Shown: positions 24,918-37,798, counted from the first letter of the stretch. The stretch is 64,000 nt of DNA from Liolophura sinensis (GCF_032854445.1 NC_088295.1:34132510-34196509); one strand, 5' to 3'. Notes: generated from the letters alone by a model not told the origin. Translations and numbers: made by a program.

Positions 24918-27368
24918 ACAGCTACCCACATACGACTTTGCAGCCTAATTTATAAAGTGTGTAGCTTCAGTATCATTTAATCAATACTGTATGCATGAAC
25001 ATATCACAATCATACAGATAGATATTCATGGAATCCTACCTTTAGAACTAAATTCGGCATTTGGATTATCACAGAAAAAGGCCAGCAGCAATAACGACCT
25101 CGTTGTTACAAACGGCATCGTCTAAAACCAGATACTTGGCAAAGGTAACGCAATGCGAAGGGTTATCCGTAATAAACATTTGGGACCATGTACCTTAACT
25201 CTATACCTAGTCACTTAGAAAGACTTTTACGCCGATTCAAGTGGGGAATCAAAATCTGACCTTCAATGTAGGGACATCACTGCGCTTCAATTACGGATTG
25301 TGTCAAAAGACTAAAAGCTCCCAGTCTCGGATAGAAAATGTGAAAGCTAATGTGACAAGAAGCGGACAAGAAGAAGATACAAGTTAATATAGGAGTGTCA
25401 GATAAGGAACACAGATTTTATCGCCTGATTTTGAAAAGAGCCCATAGTCGAAGCTTATCACTCCAATCAAACGATCGTCAATAAGAACATGTAAGAACAT
25501 ACAATCAACTTTCCTTACCTTCAGGAAGGACTGTATCCGCCATGACCACACCTTGTTTAGTAGCAGAACATACAGGAGTAATGAAGTTTCTTGTCTACAG
25601 TTAAACAGTTTGTTAGGCGCTGTGGAGTGTATTACCTCTCGGCAAATTGGATATAACCAGTACTACTGATCCGTGAGATATATTCATGGAGGAAACAGAC
25701 TTGTCAACGTCTAACCGATTTAACTCAGCGTTCCGTCCAACCAGTTCAATTTCTTACCACAGACTAGAACACGATGCCTCTTGGCGCATCGCTTGATGTT
25801 TTGGACGGGCTCCAGGGGAATATTGATCTTGGCTATTTTCCTAGTGAGACTTGCGAGCTCAAACAGACTTTATCGGTTGTACACTTCCTTGGAAGACGAT
25901 GGAAGGTAGGTAGAATTTTGCCGTCCAAATATCAATTTGGTCTCGCCGAAAGTTTCAATATTTTTCACTCTAATTAATATTGATAACCGGAAATTCTTTC
26001 ATAATGTGTTAACACTTTGTTGTTGATTTTTTTGTATTCCTTGGCGACAGGAATACAAAATCCTTTATATGTCAATCCTTTTAATCCCAGAGATCACTTA
26101 CAATAAAATTTTCAATAAATAAATTCTGAAGAGAGTCACCACAGATCCGTCCTTAAAGTTATGCCACTAAGAAAAATCCTTTAAATTCCCAGTCGTTCTC
26201 CGTGGTGTACATTGATAGTGTCTAGACAAATGATGCTATTTCTATGCATTTTTTCTTAATTTACACAGAAAACGGTTACAGTACAAATTAGATTTGATTG
26301 AAAATTTTTCGCCTAGACTTGAGACTATTCCAAAGTGTTCGACCGCAATGAATTACTGTTAAAGTCTCAATCAGTTATCCAGAAACTGAATTCTCTTGGG
26401 TAAACATTCAGGTATCAACTAGGTTTGCGAGTTACTGTTGGGGAAACACGTCAAATGAAAATATCGAATTTTTGACACTATATTGTCTTGGTTAATAATT
26501 TTACACCATGCAACATTAAGTCGTATTAAGAGTTGTTGCTGAATCCACAGAACACTTGATGATCAACCAATAAGTATAGGAGGTAATATGAAACATATGC
26601 AGTATCTCCGTGTACCCAGAATGTAAATCAATTGTTTTCTATGTGCTCGGGAATTGTTGGATAACATTAACATTTAAATTTATGTCTTTAGCACTTGAGC
26701 GTTTTCCAGCAACTCACATAATGCATTATTCTGTATAATTAGTATTGAGAACGAGGTTGCTGCAGGCGATACTGGCCTGACGAAGAGGATGTGTCCATTG
26801 TTATATCATATGACTTTTCCTCAGCCATACAGCGCTATCCAGGAAATCATCATATTAACTGTCTGGTGATAGTGCAGAGATAATGAATGACTAATGTCTG
26901 CTTACTTCACAGCTAGGCTCCCAGCGGCGGAGGGACACGGCACATCACTCAGACAATGCGGCGTACATTTACACCGTATACTGTTTCCGTAATTACATAA
27001 ACCGCTCAGTTATCGATTAGCAGGCGTGTAATACAAGAACAAATGCGATCAGAAATGATGATGACAAACGGGTAGGGGCAGAATGAGAACAAGGTATAGA
27101 GTGATTGATCACAGAAACTGAAGCAAAGTATTACTTGGTAAAGGTTTTACAACTTAGAAGCATAAGAGCCATGGATAGATTAGACATTTATCATACTGCT
27201 GGCTGAATTACACCAAAGCTCTAGAAGAACTGGTTATATACATGTTGTATCACCATCATTTATCACACCCAAGAGTTTTTTAGGATATGGCCGATTGACT
27301 CTGATAAGCAATCACGTCATGTAGGCGATAATGACAGTGCGATGTATCATAGAGGGCACATACAATTA

Positions 27369-27373
27369 TTCAT

Positions 27374-27416
<43 letters not shown>

Positions 27417-27538
27417 TTTGATTTTTTTAGGCCGTACTGAAGAATATTTCACTTATACGACGGCGGCCAGCATAATGGTGGGTCGAAACCGGGCACAGCC
27501 CGGGGGAAACCCACGACCATACGCAGGTTGTTGGCAAA
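27369..27538 (-). repeat. 5'-truncated SINE family 1 with target duplication
   Basis: A long ATTT repeat (about 27370-27420) is followed by the SINE 3' half, up to CCACGACCATACGCAGG. The copy is flanked by a perfect 12-bp direct repeat, CACATACAATTA, at 27357-27368 and 27539-27550. A truncated head with a variable tail and target duplication is the signature of LINE-driven insertion. Confidence 0.88.
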
Positions 27539-27583
27539 CACATACAATTAAGAAGGCCGAATAGCAACAACACTGACATTAAA

Positions 27584-27704
27584 ATTTATTTTTTTATTTG
27601 GCTGGTGTTTCATGTTTTTTTTTTATCCGTACTCAAGAATATTTCACTTATACGACGGCAGCCAGCATTATGGTGGGAGGAAACCCGCGACCATTTGCAG
27701 GTTG
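27584..27704 (-). repeat. SINE family 1, 3' fragment
   Basis: TTATTTGGCTGGTGTTTCAT, TATCCGTACTCAAGAATATT, ACGACGGCAGCCAGCATTAT and GCAGGTTG match the SINE. Its T-rich tail is altered. Confidence 0.75.
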
Positions 27705-28104
27705 ACGTAATAAGTGTGTGGCAGGATTTCATAGACGTAGTCTATCTAATGCCTAGAAGAAATTATCATCAGGAGAACTTCATAACATATACTGGAAAGC
27801 ATTAACATTTATTGTATAAAGATGAGTTTGGCAGAATTTATGATTCCATATTGCCCAGAACCCAAACCGAACACCTCGGACGAAACACTTCTTCAGTTGC
27901 ACTGTTGTAATGTACTTTAAATATGCCTAAGCTTCCCCACTGCAAGTAACCTTTCCCTCGCATCTTCCATCGGTTATATTCCTGCCCTGTCCTCTTTCAC
28001 ATGAAACCCACCTCAGTCGGTGGATGTGCGCCCTAAGACATAGTTCGCAACCGGCTTGATTCAATTTTAAAGGACTTACTATATGATATATCATATAAAA
28101 GACT

Positions 28105-28236
28105 ACAGCACTGGAAATAAAACCAGAGCGGCGGCGGCATTGGGAGATATTTAGCTAATGGTCACACGTAACCGGTGAAACCCGGACTCTTGGCAGGTTA
28201 ATTAATGTAAACTTTTATTCTAACTGTTCATGTAAA
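28105..28236 (-). repeat. Dispersed repeat R1, copy 3
   Basis: Reverse-strand copy: CACACGTAACCGGTGAAACC and TTCTAACTGTTCATGTAAA are the complements of R1 landmarks. The segment between is partly rearranged. Confidence 0.6.
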
Positions 28237-29016
28237 GGCTTCAACTGGTTCGCCCTGTAGTATCGTGTCTTGAGTAGAATTGGGTAACAATGTGCTGGTG
28301 TCGATTCAAATATATTAGACATGGTTGGTCTAGAATATGTACACTTCATCACATTTATCACATTTTTTCTATGTCCCCCAGTATCATTCTTATTTGTGAT
28401 AATAAATATGGGGAGAATGCTGACAGAATTGGGTTCGCAATACACTTATACTCTAAATAACTAAACTGTTCCTATGTCCCCACGCCATTTTCTTACGACA
28501 AACTTAAGTCAAGTCACAGTCTTACTTCCACCAGTAATTAACCAAGTTATTCAGCGATAAAGCAGAACCTATACTGCATATACTCACACTGGTCATTTTT
28601 CGTGAAAAACTGTGTGCCCTGATGCGGAATTACCTACATGCAAAAAAACAGATACAATCCACTTGCTGGAACCATACTCTACGCTTATCGTTCAGAAAAG
28701 ACAGATGTGCTGCCACAGGCCTATATGAGAGCTTTACCGATTCATCTTGTCCTCTCCTTAGGTACATGCAACTTGACGTCTAATGCATGGTAACAGAATC
28801 CATATGGTGGAAGATTTACAAGGAATGTTGTAAATATGCATGCAGCTTTATCTGTGTGCCCAAAATATGCCACATAAGAATAGCAACAGAAAGTATACAC
28901 TATAACATGTGAAAACTTATGAAGATCCAAAAGATAAATACAGAGGAACACACCAAGTAACACGGTCAGAGGCACATATTGCCTTACTTACTCATTTGTC
29001 GCTGGCGTCCTTTTCT

Positions 29017-29095
29017 TCAAAACGATACGTTAAACCGGGGAGAACCTGGTGGAAACCCACGACCATCCGCAGGTTTCTGACAGACCTTCCCATGT
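29017..29095 (-). repeat. SINE family 1 internal fragment
   Basis: About 80 bp including GGTGGAAACCCACGACCATC, CGCAGGTTTCTG and AGACCTTCCCATGTA. Both ends are missing. Confidence 0.6.
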
Positions 29096-29402
29096 ACAGC
29101 ATTCTAAATATTTTATACTTTAATCAGTTCGCTGCACTCATTCGAGATGTCGAATGCCAGAAATTTGAGCAAGTTACAAAAGGTGAAATTTAATCAGAAG
29201 AATTCCCAAGGGTGGCAAACGTAAATTGAGCGATGGCCTGGAGAGTGATTAAGCTGACTCCAACACCTCTAAGCCAGAACGTGAGGTGGGGCAATAACCC
29301 ACACTGATAGCTTGTAACGAAATATAACATCCAAATTGTCAGTTGTACCGAAAATGAATCCACAAAATAATCTGTATAGTAGTATATATATATATACATT
29401 TA

Positions 29403-30471
29403 TTAAAGTTTGCATATATTCTGGTGACTTTTCAAGTCCATCACTAAAACACCTTCATGTAGTTTATAAGTCTGTTTAACTCCCATGTTAACACTGTTCA
29501 CTCTACCCGCCTTCATGTCACACTGCTGAGCTTTAGGGGCCCCCCAGAAGGAGAATCCTGGTTGAGGCAGCTGTCCCAGCCCAGAAGTTACCGCCAAAAC
29601 ACCTGTAATAAACACGTCCTCAATATGGAGACGGCGACACCTGGACACTGAGCTTAATATTTGTCTGGTCACGTGAGCAGACATTAGGTAACTTCCGCCA
29701 GAAACGTAAGGCGGGAGATAGTCCGGCGGATAGAAGTCCTTAGACACACTCCACTCGTCTTTAATGTTCCGGGAAACGATAGACTGGGGGTTATAAGCAC
29801 CAACCATAACGTCCACTGAGAGATTTCTCACCACAGAGAACACACTGGGCAGGTGAAGGTACACATCATCGTCTGATTTGACCACATACTTTATAAGTGG
29901 AATGGAGTCCATCACCCAATGAAAGCCCAGCAGTATCTTTTCCGGCAGGTTCCGGTAGGTGTCCGGGGTGAACAGCTGTAGAATATCCCCGTGCCGTTCG
30001 TGTTCCTCTGTGAGCACCGTGTTCCAGTAAAGATCCCAGTGAAGACCCAATACAAAGATAACAGCTGCTCCAGCCACACTGCTGTTTGATGGCATCCCGG
30101 AGCTCAGAATGTACTGGAAAAGAGATCACTAAAACAATGACAACTTTGCCAGCGAGCGCGTCTCCAATCGGGTTAAGTTTCTGACAGGAGCTTTTCAAAG
30201 GCACAGAGTTTGTCTTGGCGTTACACAACGCTGAGCGGATATACGTCAATGTGAATGTGTTACCTCTAACCAAGTTAGGCAACGAAATCTGACCAAGTCG
30301 TTAAGTGGTCATGAACTCCTGTCTATGTACATTCAGTGGTTTGAAAGATCTACCATGAGTAACTTTCCATGGTGTTTGACTGGGGCCAAGGTATAGCCCC
30401 TGAATCACCATTAACAGGGTAAACCCGAGGATAGAAACAATGACACGTCGAACATATTTCCAGTATTTCAT
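29403..30471 (-). pseudogene. Decayed GT31 beta-1,3-galactosyltransferase-like gene (spacer)
   Basis: A fifth GT31 locus, diverged from the other four. From the ATG at 30471 the frame encodes a typical membrane anchor (residues about 9-28), then meets an in-frame TAA at 30301-30303. The same frame resumes with VVIVLVISFPVHSELRDAIK, the start of the catalytic domain. Near 30085 the frame changes and the family's IR-x-TW motif is lost. From 30095 an open frame of 230 codons carries the rest: KSDDDVYLHLP with the DxD motif, FYPPDYLPPYVSGGSY, and HIEDVFITG, with a normal C-terminus. The C-terminal half therefore looks well kept. A very short intron could explain the TAA but not the frame change, so I call it a pseudogene. 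An assembly or allele error is the alternative. Confidence 0.78.
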
Positions 30472-31073
30472 GGTTATTCAACAAACACCTAGCAATCACT
30501 TGATAAGTATTTTATAGCTCTACAATGCATGTTCACATTACATGCACCTTGGCAGGAAACCTTTCATCCACTCTCACAGTGCTCCTCGCTGTGCAAAAAT
30601 CTCTTGTTATAGTTTGACTAACTTAATATTGCTGTAATGTAAATTTGCATAAACGAAGAACCACCGTGGGGTACGATCGACGCCTGAACACTAACGCCTG
30701 TTTCTCAGAACCGTCCAACATTGTAGTCCGTTGGCGCTGCGTTCACTGGAACAGGGCTTGGTCTGTGATGTCTCTCTCGGCCTGCCTCCACTGACTGGTT
30801 TGTCTGTTGCTAAAATCTATCCCTTTATACTTTCCCTGACTGCGAATTGGTCCGTTCTCAGATACAGCTGGATAGGGCTAGAGTTTACTTTCAGAATCCC
30901 TGTGGCATCCCGCTCACCACGGTATCCACATCGATTCTCTCCTCCAGATTACTTACTCAGAAGTGTGCTCCGTGGCCTACATACCGGCAAAGAAATGAAC
31001 ACGTGTATAAAATATTTTTCTCTATATAGTAATTATACAGAAATGTATCACGTTAGCATTTAACAAGTTTTCA

Positions 31074-31255
31074 AGCTGCTTAAGACATGGTGTTAAGGGG
31101 TTTGTCAGTTGCTACTGTCTAAGCATTTACATGAATAGCTGGAATAAAACCCAATCAATGATAAATCGACAAAGATCCGCCATTCAGATGTTAGATGGGA
31201 CCAATTGCCAACTTTATATGACACTACAATCAAAGTTCTGGCTTTACTCTCTATG
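31074..31255 (+). repeat. Dispersed repeat R1, copy 4
   Basis: A more diverged copy: GCTGCTTAAGACATGGTG, TTTACATGAATAGCTGGAAT, GACCAATTGCCA and TTTACTCTCTATGCTGTT. It lies about 600 bp upstream of the start of the decayed GT31 gene. Confidence 0.65.
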
Positions 31256-32365
31256 CTGTTGACTTATATTTCATTCCATCCTTCTCCAGAATTTCCAGTC
31301 ATTCAAAAGATTATTTCACTCCACACCCACAGGAAGATTCACACAATTCCAGGACCATTATTGTATAACCCCGGATAGAGCACTTTACACACGGTTAGCA
31401 CATGGCTACATACTTAAATGTATATCGACCACGTGTAGTGAAGGTATAATTAAGATACTATTAACCCAAAATAATATCACTGTTTAGTTAATATCGTAAA
31501 GCCAATACACACCACTTTTCAAATTTGACACTCAAAGATGTGAGAGACATCAACAGTACATTTTCCTTCCGAAATGTAATGGCAAGTCACAGTGCTGGAA
31601 TTGTCGAGAAATTAAAAGACGGAATGCCCGAGATTCTGAATTCAGTTCTACAGAATCGCTCACCTCTGTCACAAAATGCCCTTTGTGAAGCAACGACGTA
31701 GTCTAGAAAGCATGACGCACGAACACACGAGGGGCCTTTCCTTCACACATGTCATCTATCCTTTAAATAAATAAGTTTGTGACATGCTTTATTTATTATT
31801 GTTGCAATGCTCATTAAGCCGATCATATGATAGGTAATATTAAATTTAATCTGTTCTTCATTGAATATTCCACATTTCTTGATCAACTGATTTCCTGCAA
31901 AGATAAAGAAGTGCAAGGTTTGTTTTATGGGCAGTCTTCGCATGCTTCCATAAACATTTTGTGTGCAAAACGATATTTTTGTCCGTCTTACGAATGTGAG
32001 AACTCCAAAGGAAACCTTCATTCCTCCTCTTAAAGCGTCCGATAAAAATTGGTCTATATCAACACAAAATATGTGCACAATTAATGGCGAGTGTTACTCC
32101 ATTGCCTGCATCTGATTGAGTTCGATGCTTAGACAGTTAGCTCTCAGAGTAGCCTCCCCTATTTCCCATTTCTTGGAGCTGCGGTTTGTGGAGTATAAGT
32201 GCATAATCTTTCATTTGTGTTATCTAAACATTTCAAATGTCCCAGTATGGTAAAGTTGAACGTCATTATATATATGTTTTGCTATATACAATTTTTGGGA
32301 AAAGACCAGAGGCATTAAAATGCGTAATAACTCACTATGTCTTATATTGCACAATAACCGCTAGA

Positions 32366-32611
32366 GGCCTCCGTGGCCTAGGGTGTTAGTGCACCGGCGC
32401 GGCGCTATGACTCAGGGGCCTCTTGCCAATGCTGTCGCTGTCTGTTCAAGTCCAGCTCCATGTTGCTCCCGAGTGGTACGTAGGAAGATCTTCCTGCAAC
32501 CCGCGGATGGCCATGGGTTACCCCCGGGCTCTGTCAGGTTTCCTCCCACCATGATAATGGTTTCCATCTTATAAGTGAAATATTGGTAAAACACCAATCA
32601 AATGAATAAAC
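32366..32611 (+). repeat. Nearly full-length SINE family 1
   Basis: The tRNA-like head (CCTCCGTGGCCTAGGGTG, box A region) is followed by a box B-like TGTTCAAGTCCAGCTCC, then CCCGCGGATGGCC, CCCCCGGGCTCTGTCAGGTT and the tail AACACCAATCAAATGAATAA. The family resembles tRNA-derived SINEs. Head promoter boxes are partly degraded. Confidence 0.85.
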
Positions 32612-34867
32612 AGCAGCTATGTACAGTGAAATCGATCTTTTCTGGGCAGCTCAGTCACAGATCGTCGCTGCAATAATTTTCAACTTTTTTTACCTCCATT
32701 GTCAGGATCATTGTGGCGGTAAAACAGTCTACAGTGCACGTAAGACCGCTAATATAACCTCACATAAAGTTCGGGTTCACTTGCCTAACACCAATATGAC
32801 GTGCACTGAACAGGCGTGTTAATCTGTGTCGTCGTCTTAACCGTCACAATATGTTCTGCTTCAAACCATGGCGCTGCATGACGAAGACGCTGAGATTATA
32901 CTGGAACTTTGAAACTTCCAAAACAAAATTTTGATGGAATGTTTCACGCTGAGATTAATAAATATTTAAACTATGAGACGACTGCTGTGTTTGTAAGTAA
33001 AGTAAATCTCAGACATTTTCAGATAAACAACGGTATCACTCCAGGTAAGTAACGAACGTCTTAACGGCCCTTAAGATTGGATTCGAGCTTGCGATATGAT
33101 GCCAGTGAAATCCTTAAGCCTACCACTTGTGCCCACCGCCCCCTCCCCACTCCACTTCAACCAGCATACCTACTTCATCAACCACCGCCACCCCACCCCC
33201 CACCCCCCAATCACCACTCCCTGGTCACAGTTCAGCGCTTAGCTGCCCTCGCGCAGAGCTGAGGATGGGAGTCTGTGGGTCGTACGTATGGTGGTATGTA
33301 TATCATCACGGAACCTGCTCTCATAAAACGCTATTTGTTTAACCCGGAGACCGCAGTATTTGTACCGTGTTCTGTGTTACACTGAGGTGGACAGTGAAAT
33401 AGCCTACGACAGACACTGCATGCGGTGTTAAACATCACAGAAACTGGCTGTAAGCTTTACACACTACAGGTAAGAACTTCATTCCTATTACTTAAACCAC
33501 GAAAAGAAACTTAATTTATCTTAATCAAATAATGAGTAAAACGTAACTTACATTAATTACTACATTAGTACATTAAATAGCAAAAACATACGCTGTGTGA
33601 ATACATCGGCCTTAACTTTCTCCTTCAGCATAGAAGACTCAGTGAAGAAAGGAAGAAGTTCGGTTTATATGCTGAGTGTTGTACAATGTTCATGTAGCCT
33701 AAATCCAAATAAATACTTTGATTAATAAAATGTAACATGCACAATAGCGTAGTCTGTATAAAATATTACTTCCTATGACCTGCCCATCGCTAGGTAGACT
33801 TAGCTCGGTACGACTAAGACTTAAAGTTGAGTACGATTTGTTTGAGTGCGACTTCACCATGTTATCTTGAGATAACTTTAATTTTTTTCTGCAATATGTT
33901 AGTGCCTACATTCCAACTTATATGGCATAAAAACAGCTGAACAGCTAGTATATATGTTGAACAACACCATACGGCTTCGGCCAACAAGATTGAGTCAGCT
34001 GTCAAAGCACTGCTGTGTAGGCTGTACACACGGATTCCGTCGTGAGGAAGATGTGAATGTATATAAGTTTGAAAATAACAATCAAATCCACATTATGGAT
34101 GTAAGTGTATAGAAAAAGTCTCAGATGTAAGGTATTCACATATATTTTAGACAATAACTTCAACACACCTCTGTCTCATCGCCTTACAGTGTTGCGTAGG
34201 TTGTTGTGGCACCTCATTCGTAACTACTGTTTTATAAATTAATTAATCGTTTTTATTAACACTGGCTTCAGTGGGCCCAGTTGGTAGGCTTATAAAAAAA
34301 AGAAACGGAGATCCTACCCGTTGTTTAATTAAATAAACTATTTAATGAAATTTATCAGCAATGTTTACCTGTGTATTTATCCTGTAAAAACAGTCTAATG
34401 CATGTGACTAATATTTTTATTCTCGATTTTCAATCATGCTGTAAACAGTAAATGGACGGCACTGATCCAACTTTTTCGGGTAATTTTTTTGGCGAGATAG
34501 TCACACTCATAATGTCAACGTTTGCCGTTCCTGTCGTCAACAAAAAGACAGGCAAAGTACACACAGACCGCAAGCCAATATGAATGTACGAAACCGACAT
34601 GGGATTGCCGAGAAAGTTTGGCAATATAAACGAGGTGGGCGTGTGACTCACGTCGAAATTCATATTGTGTCCTGGGTCTAACATGTTCTCGCTAGAATAA
34701 GCGAATATGTATGGTTGGAATCCTCTCCATATGGCACAATGCCGAGTTCATTAATTCATTAATTAAACTTCCGCTAAGACCATTGTTGATAAGCTATTTG
34801 GTATATAATGCATTCGTATATTTTAGCCGCATTGCTTTGAAACGTCACTGTAATATTTTTGTAGCTA

Positions 34868-35046
34868 ATTCTGCTTAAGTCATTGTCCTATGGGGGGTGT
34901 GATTTGCTACTATTTAAGTATTTACATGAACAGTTAAATAAAACCCTAACTGAGGTAAATTGACAAGAGGCCGTATTTTACCGGTTACGCGTGAGCAATT
35001 TGCAAGCTATCACACTGTCGTCGCTGCTTTGGTTTTACACTCTATG
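34868..35046 (+). repeat. Dispersed repeat R1, copy 5
   Basis: The duplicate of the R1 at 498-677, differing at only a handful of bases. Confidence 0.75.
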
Positions 35047-35750
35047 TATATTATATATATTAACACACGAAGAGGTTTGATGAATGATGCATTTCGTCCT
35101 ATTAAGTTAAACCTCCCAAAGTAAGTTATAAGTAGAACTTTGTAGAGTATTGCCAGTATTTCAATGAGTTGTCTCAGAAGACAATCCCTGAACCAGTGAG
35201 ACATCGTGTAGTAATCCAACGCCAGTCCATCTAATTTGATGGCTGCGTGTAGCTCGAAGTAAGGAAGTTTTGTCATGTGCACGACGAGTAACACCCATAA
35301 ATAATAATTAAAAAATTACGTACTTTTCTGTGACAATTCCATGCGCTTGTCTCGCGCTGAAGCGTGTGATACAAATCATTAATCGTGACCAGTAATATAC
35401 ACCACATGTAGATAATTTACATTCACTATACAGACCAAAGCCTTGAATATCTTATTCTAAGTCAGGTTCATCAGCTGTGCATACAGGTTTTTGCTTTAAA
35501 AAGGGTGCAAAAGAAGTGTTTAGTTAAATACAATCGATATCGCCTATGTAACAGTATAATTAAGTGGGTGAAAATTCGATTTACTTTCTGGGTTCCAATA
35601 TTTGCATTCAGGAAGCTTCGGACGTGAACAAACAGCCACGTGCAGAAAGTGTTGTAGAGGATTTCATCTGAAGTCACAAAAACTCATCGTTATCTATAAG
35701 CCCGGTTAAATGTCTGTCATTTACTATATTAGTTTTAATTTGTTATTTAT

Positions 35751-36032
35751 TAAAGTGGGGCGCAGTCCGGCTCGAATGATATTCGTAAATGATATCAAGT
35801 AAGTGGAGAGAGAGAAAACAGAGGCGGTTATTTGGTAAAGCGGGGCGCAATCTGACTCAGATTCCGAACTGATATCAGGTATTGAGGGTAGGGAGTGGGT
35901 AACAGAGGCGGTTATTTGGTAAAGCGGGGCGCAATCTGACTCAGATCATAATTCCAACTGATATCAGGTATTGAGTGTGGGGAGGTGGAACAGAGGCGGT
36001 TATCTATTAAGCTACGACGCAATCAGACTCCA
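35751..36032 (+). repeat. 84-bp tandem repeat, about 3.3 units
   Basis: Three full units and a partial fourth, against two and a partial in copy A. The extra unit is almost identical to its left neighbour, fitting unequal exchange or slippage. Confidence 0.85.
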
Positions 36033-36646
36033 CTGAACTTAATTCCCAACAGCTAGATCTTTTCTAATGAGAGGGAAATAAACACGGATGGCAATGTGGC
36101 AAGTGCCATTGACCAGCATCTTCGTCATGCATAGGAGCTGTATTTCTACATCTACAATTTAAACTTATTGTCAAGACTTTATTTTCAAGCTACTACCTTG
36201 TATAGAAAGTGTTTTCCTCCAACACTCTCCAGTGCACTAGGTTGCCTAGGTTAAAACTGAATGTTAGTCTTTGTGCAAAAACTTTTTTCCAACATTATAT
36301 TAATAGATATGTAGTTTCGGTCGACAAACCGGATGATTGTCAGTAGATACAGTTTAATGTACAGATGGTTGGTTTATGTACTCAGCAGTCTGACAATATA
36401 AGCAATCAAATATTGATCTTCGAATTCTTCAGTTTATATTGTTTATCAATGTACTACAATATTCCCGCGAAGCATTGAAATTTAAATAGGTGCAGGTGAC
36501 ATTCTGTTAGCTACAATCGAAGGCTGTGACGTTACAAATGCTATAACCAGGTACACATTTATCATTGGAAGGATATTTTTTTTTCCTCATCCAATTTAAT
36601 TGAATGTGCTTTGGGTAAGAAAACTGTTTTCCAACATCAGAGAGGC

Positions 36647-37798
36647 ATGAATCCGATACGGTTTTCCATGGGATACTTCGTGGTGGTGTTGTTGTTTTCC
36701 CTACTACTGACAATTTACTCCGTCTGGTGGAGCGCTCTTCCCTGGCGTCATTCTATAGGCACCAATACCAACATTGTCATTAACAAGCGAGCAATAGCCA
36801 CGACTTTTGTCAACACAGTGATGCCAATGACAACGCCTTTAGTGACGCTACCCGAACAGTCCGCAAACTTTACCGACTACGTCTTGAAATTGAGGCAGGA
36901 CATTATCAAACACCAAGCTCTGGATCCTTACTTCATTCCCAGAGATCACAAAGTTAACCCTTATAACTACTCATTTCTGATTGACGGTCGGGAAATATGT
37001 CAAGGTGATCCTCCGTTTCTACTGATTGTCGTACCGTCTGTGTTTGACCACCAGGAAGAACGCTGGGTTATTCGGGAAACTTGGGGAAGTGTGACCAAAA
37101 TTGGTCAGTGGGCTGACGGCACGAAACTACCAGTGATAAAACTTATGTTTTTATTTGGAATGACTTCTAATAAGAATATTTTTGGAAAACTGGAGAATGA
37201 AAGCATGGAATATGGAGACGTTGTCTTGGCCGATTTCGTGGACAGTTACAAAAACCTAACCATCAAATCCATGTCAGCTCTGTACTGGACCATCCGATAC
37301 TGTCCTGACGCAAAATATTTGCTAAAGAACGACGAAGACACCATAGTCCATCTTCCCCGGCTTCTACACGTCTTGAACAAAAGTTCGACAAACTCTGTAT
37401 TTGGATTTGCGCGGCAAGGTGCTCGAGTATTTAGGGGCAAGGTGTTTAAATGGGGTGTGTCAAAAGAGGAATACCCAGGCGATGTATATCCGCCATACAT
37501 CTATGGTAACCATTACATCATTCCGAACAATCTGATTGGGAAGTTATTCTACCTGTCGGAGTACATTCCGTATTTATCTATGGAGGACGTGTTTATTACT
37601 GGTATTGTACGTCGAGTGACCGGAGCAACTCTACAAACCACATCGAATTGGTCGTGTTTTCATAACAGCTGTACGAACTTGAAGAAAATAGCTTATGTTG
37701 GTACTGCTAGCATAAGGCATCAGTGGAAAATTTTCTCTAAGCAGTCTAATATAGTCTCATCTCATGAAAACAATCTCGGTCCGGAGATGCAATTTTGA
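36647..37798 (+). CDS. GT31 beta-1,3-galactosyltransferase-like protein (locus B, plus)
   Basis: An intact single-exon frame of 383 residues from the ATG at 36647. The same frame is open a further 12 codons upstream but without an ATG. It is a predicted type II Golgi protein with a signal anchor at residues about 9-29 and a stem to about 115. The catalytic domain carries IRETWGS (142-148), KNDEDT with the DxD motif (229-231), EEYPGDVYPPYIYG (274-287) and MEDVFITG (312-319). Six N-glycosylation sequons are visible (NFT, NYS, NES, NLT, NKS, NWS). The C-terminal tail of about 55 residues after the EDV motif contains two cysteines. A possible 3' splice site (CATCAG) lies 7 bp before the ATG, so a 5' untranslated exon is possible. 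Its duplicate at 2187-3179 is a pseudogene. The specific donor and acceptor are unknown. Confidence 0.93.
   Translation: MNPIRFSMGYFVVVLLFSLLLTIYSVWWSALPWRHSIGTNTNIVINKRAIATTFVNTVMPMTTPLVTLPEQSANFTDYVLKLRQDIIKHQALDPYFIPRDHKVNPYNYSFLIDGREICQGDPPFLLIVVPSVFDHQEERWVIRETWGSVTKIGQWADGTKLPVIKLMFLFGMTSNKNIFGKLENESMEYGDVVLADFVDSYKNLTIKSMSALYWTIRYCPDAKYLLKNDEDTIVHLPRLLHVLNKSSTNSVFGFARQGARVFRGKVFKWGVSKEEYPGDVYPPYIYGNHYIIPNNLIGKLFYLSEYIPYLSMEDVFITGIVRRVTGATLQTTSNWSCFHNSCTNLKKIAYVGTASIRHQWKIFSKQSNIVSSHENNLGPEMQF

Larger units (their letters stand above)
14281..29402. other. Spacer between the duplicates, gene-free part
   Basis: No convincing gene in 15 kb on either strand. The spacer holds two long minisatellites, a poly-G tract, seven SINE pieces and one R1 copy, listed separately. 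A loose three-unit repetition of about 85 bp (TATCTTCTGG and GAAAAGGCGATG motifs) lies at 19290-19580. An open frame of 174 codons at 17874-18398 on the minus strand has a CPYC motif but runs into the minisatellite and matches nothing I know. Between these items I see nothing distinctive. Confidence 0.55.
30472..34307. other. Spacer between decayed GT31 gene and copy B
   Basis: No gene recognised. It holds one R1 copy and one nearly full SINE, listed separately, and a C-rich tract at about 33127-33215. Open frames of up to 110 codons (for example 30731-31063) look like chance. Confidence 0.55.
34308..36646. other. Non-coding left flank of GT31 locus B
   Basis: No gene recognised. Bases 34450-34650 are B-specific. 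The section 34970-35330 is nearly identical to copy A. R1 and the 84-bp array are listed separately. Confidence 0.6.
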
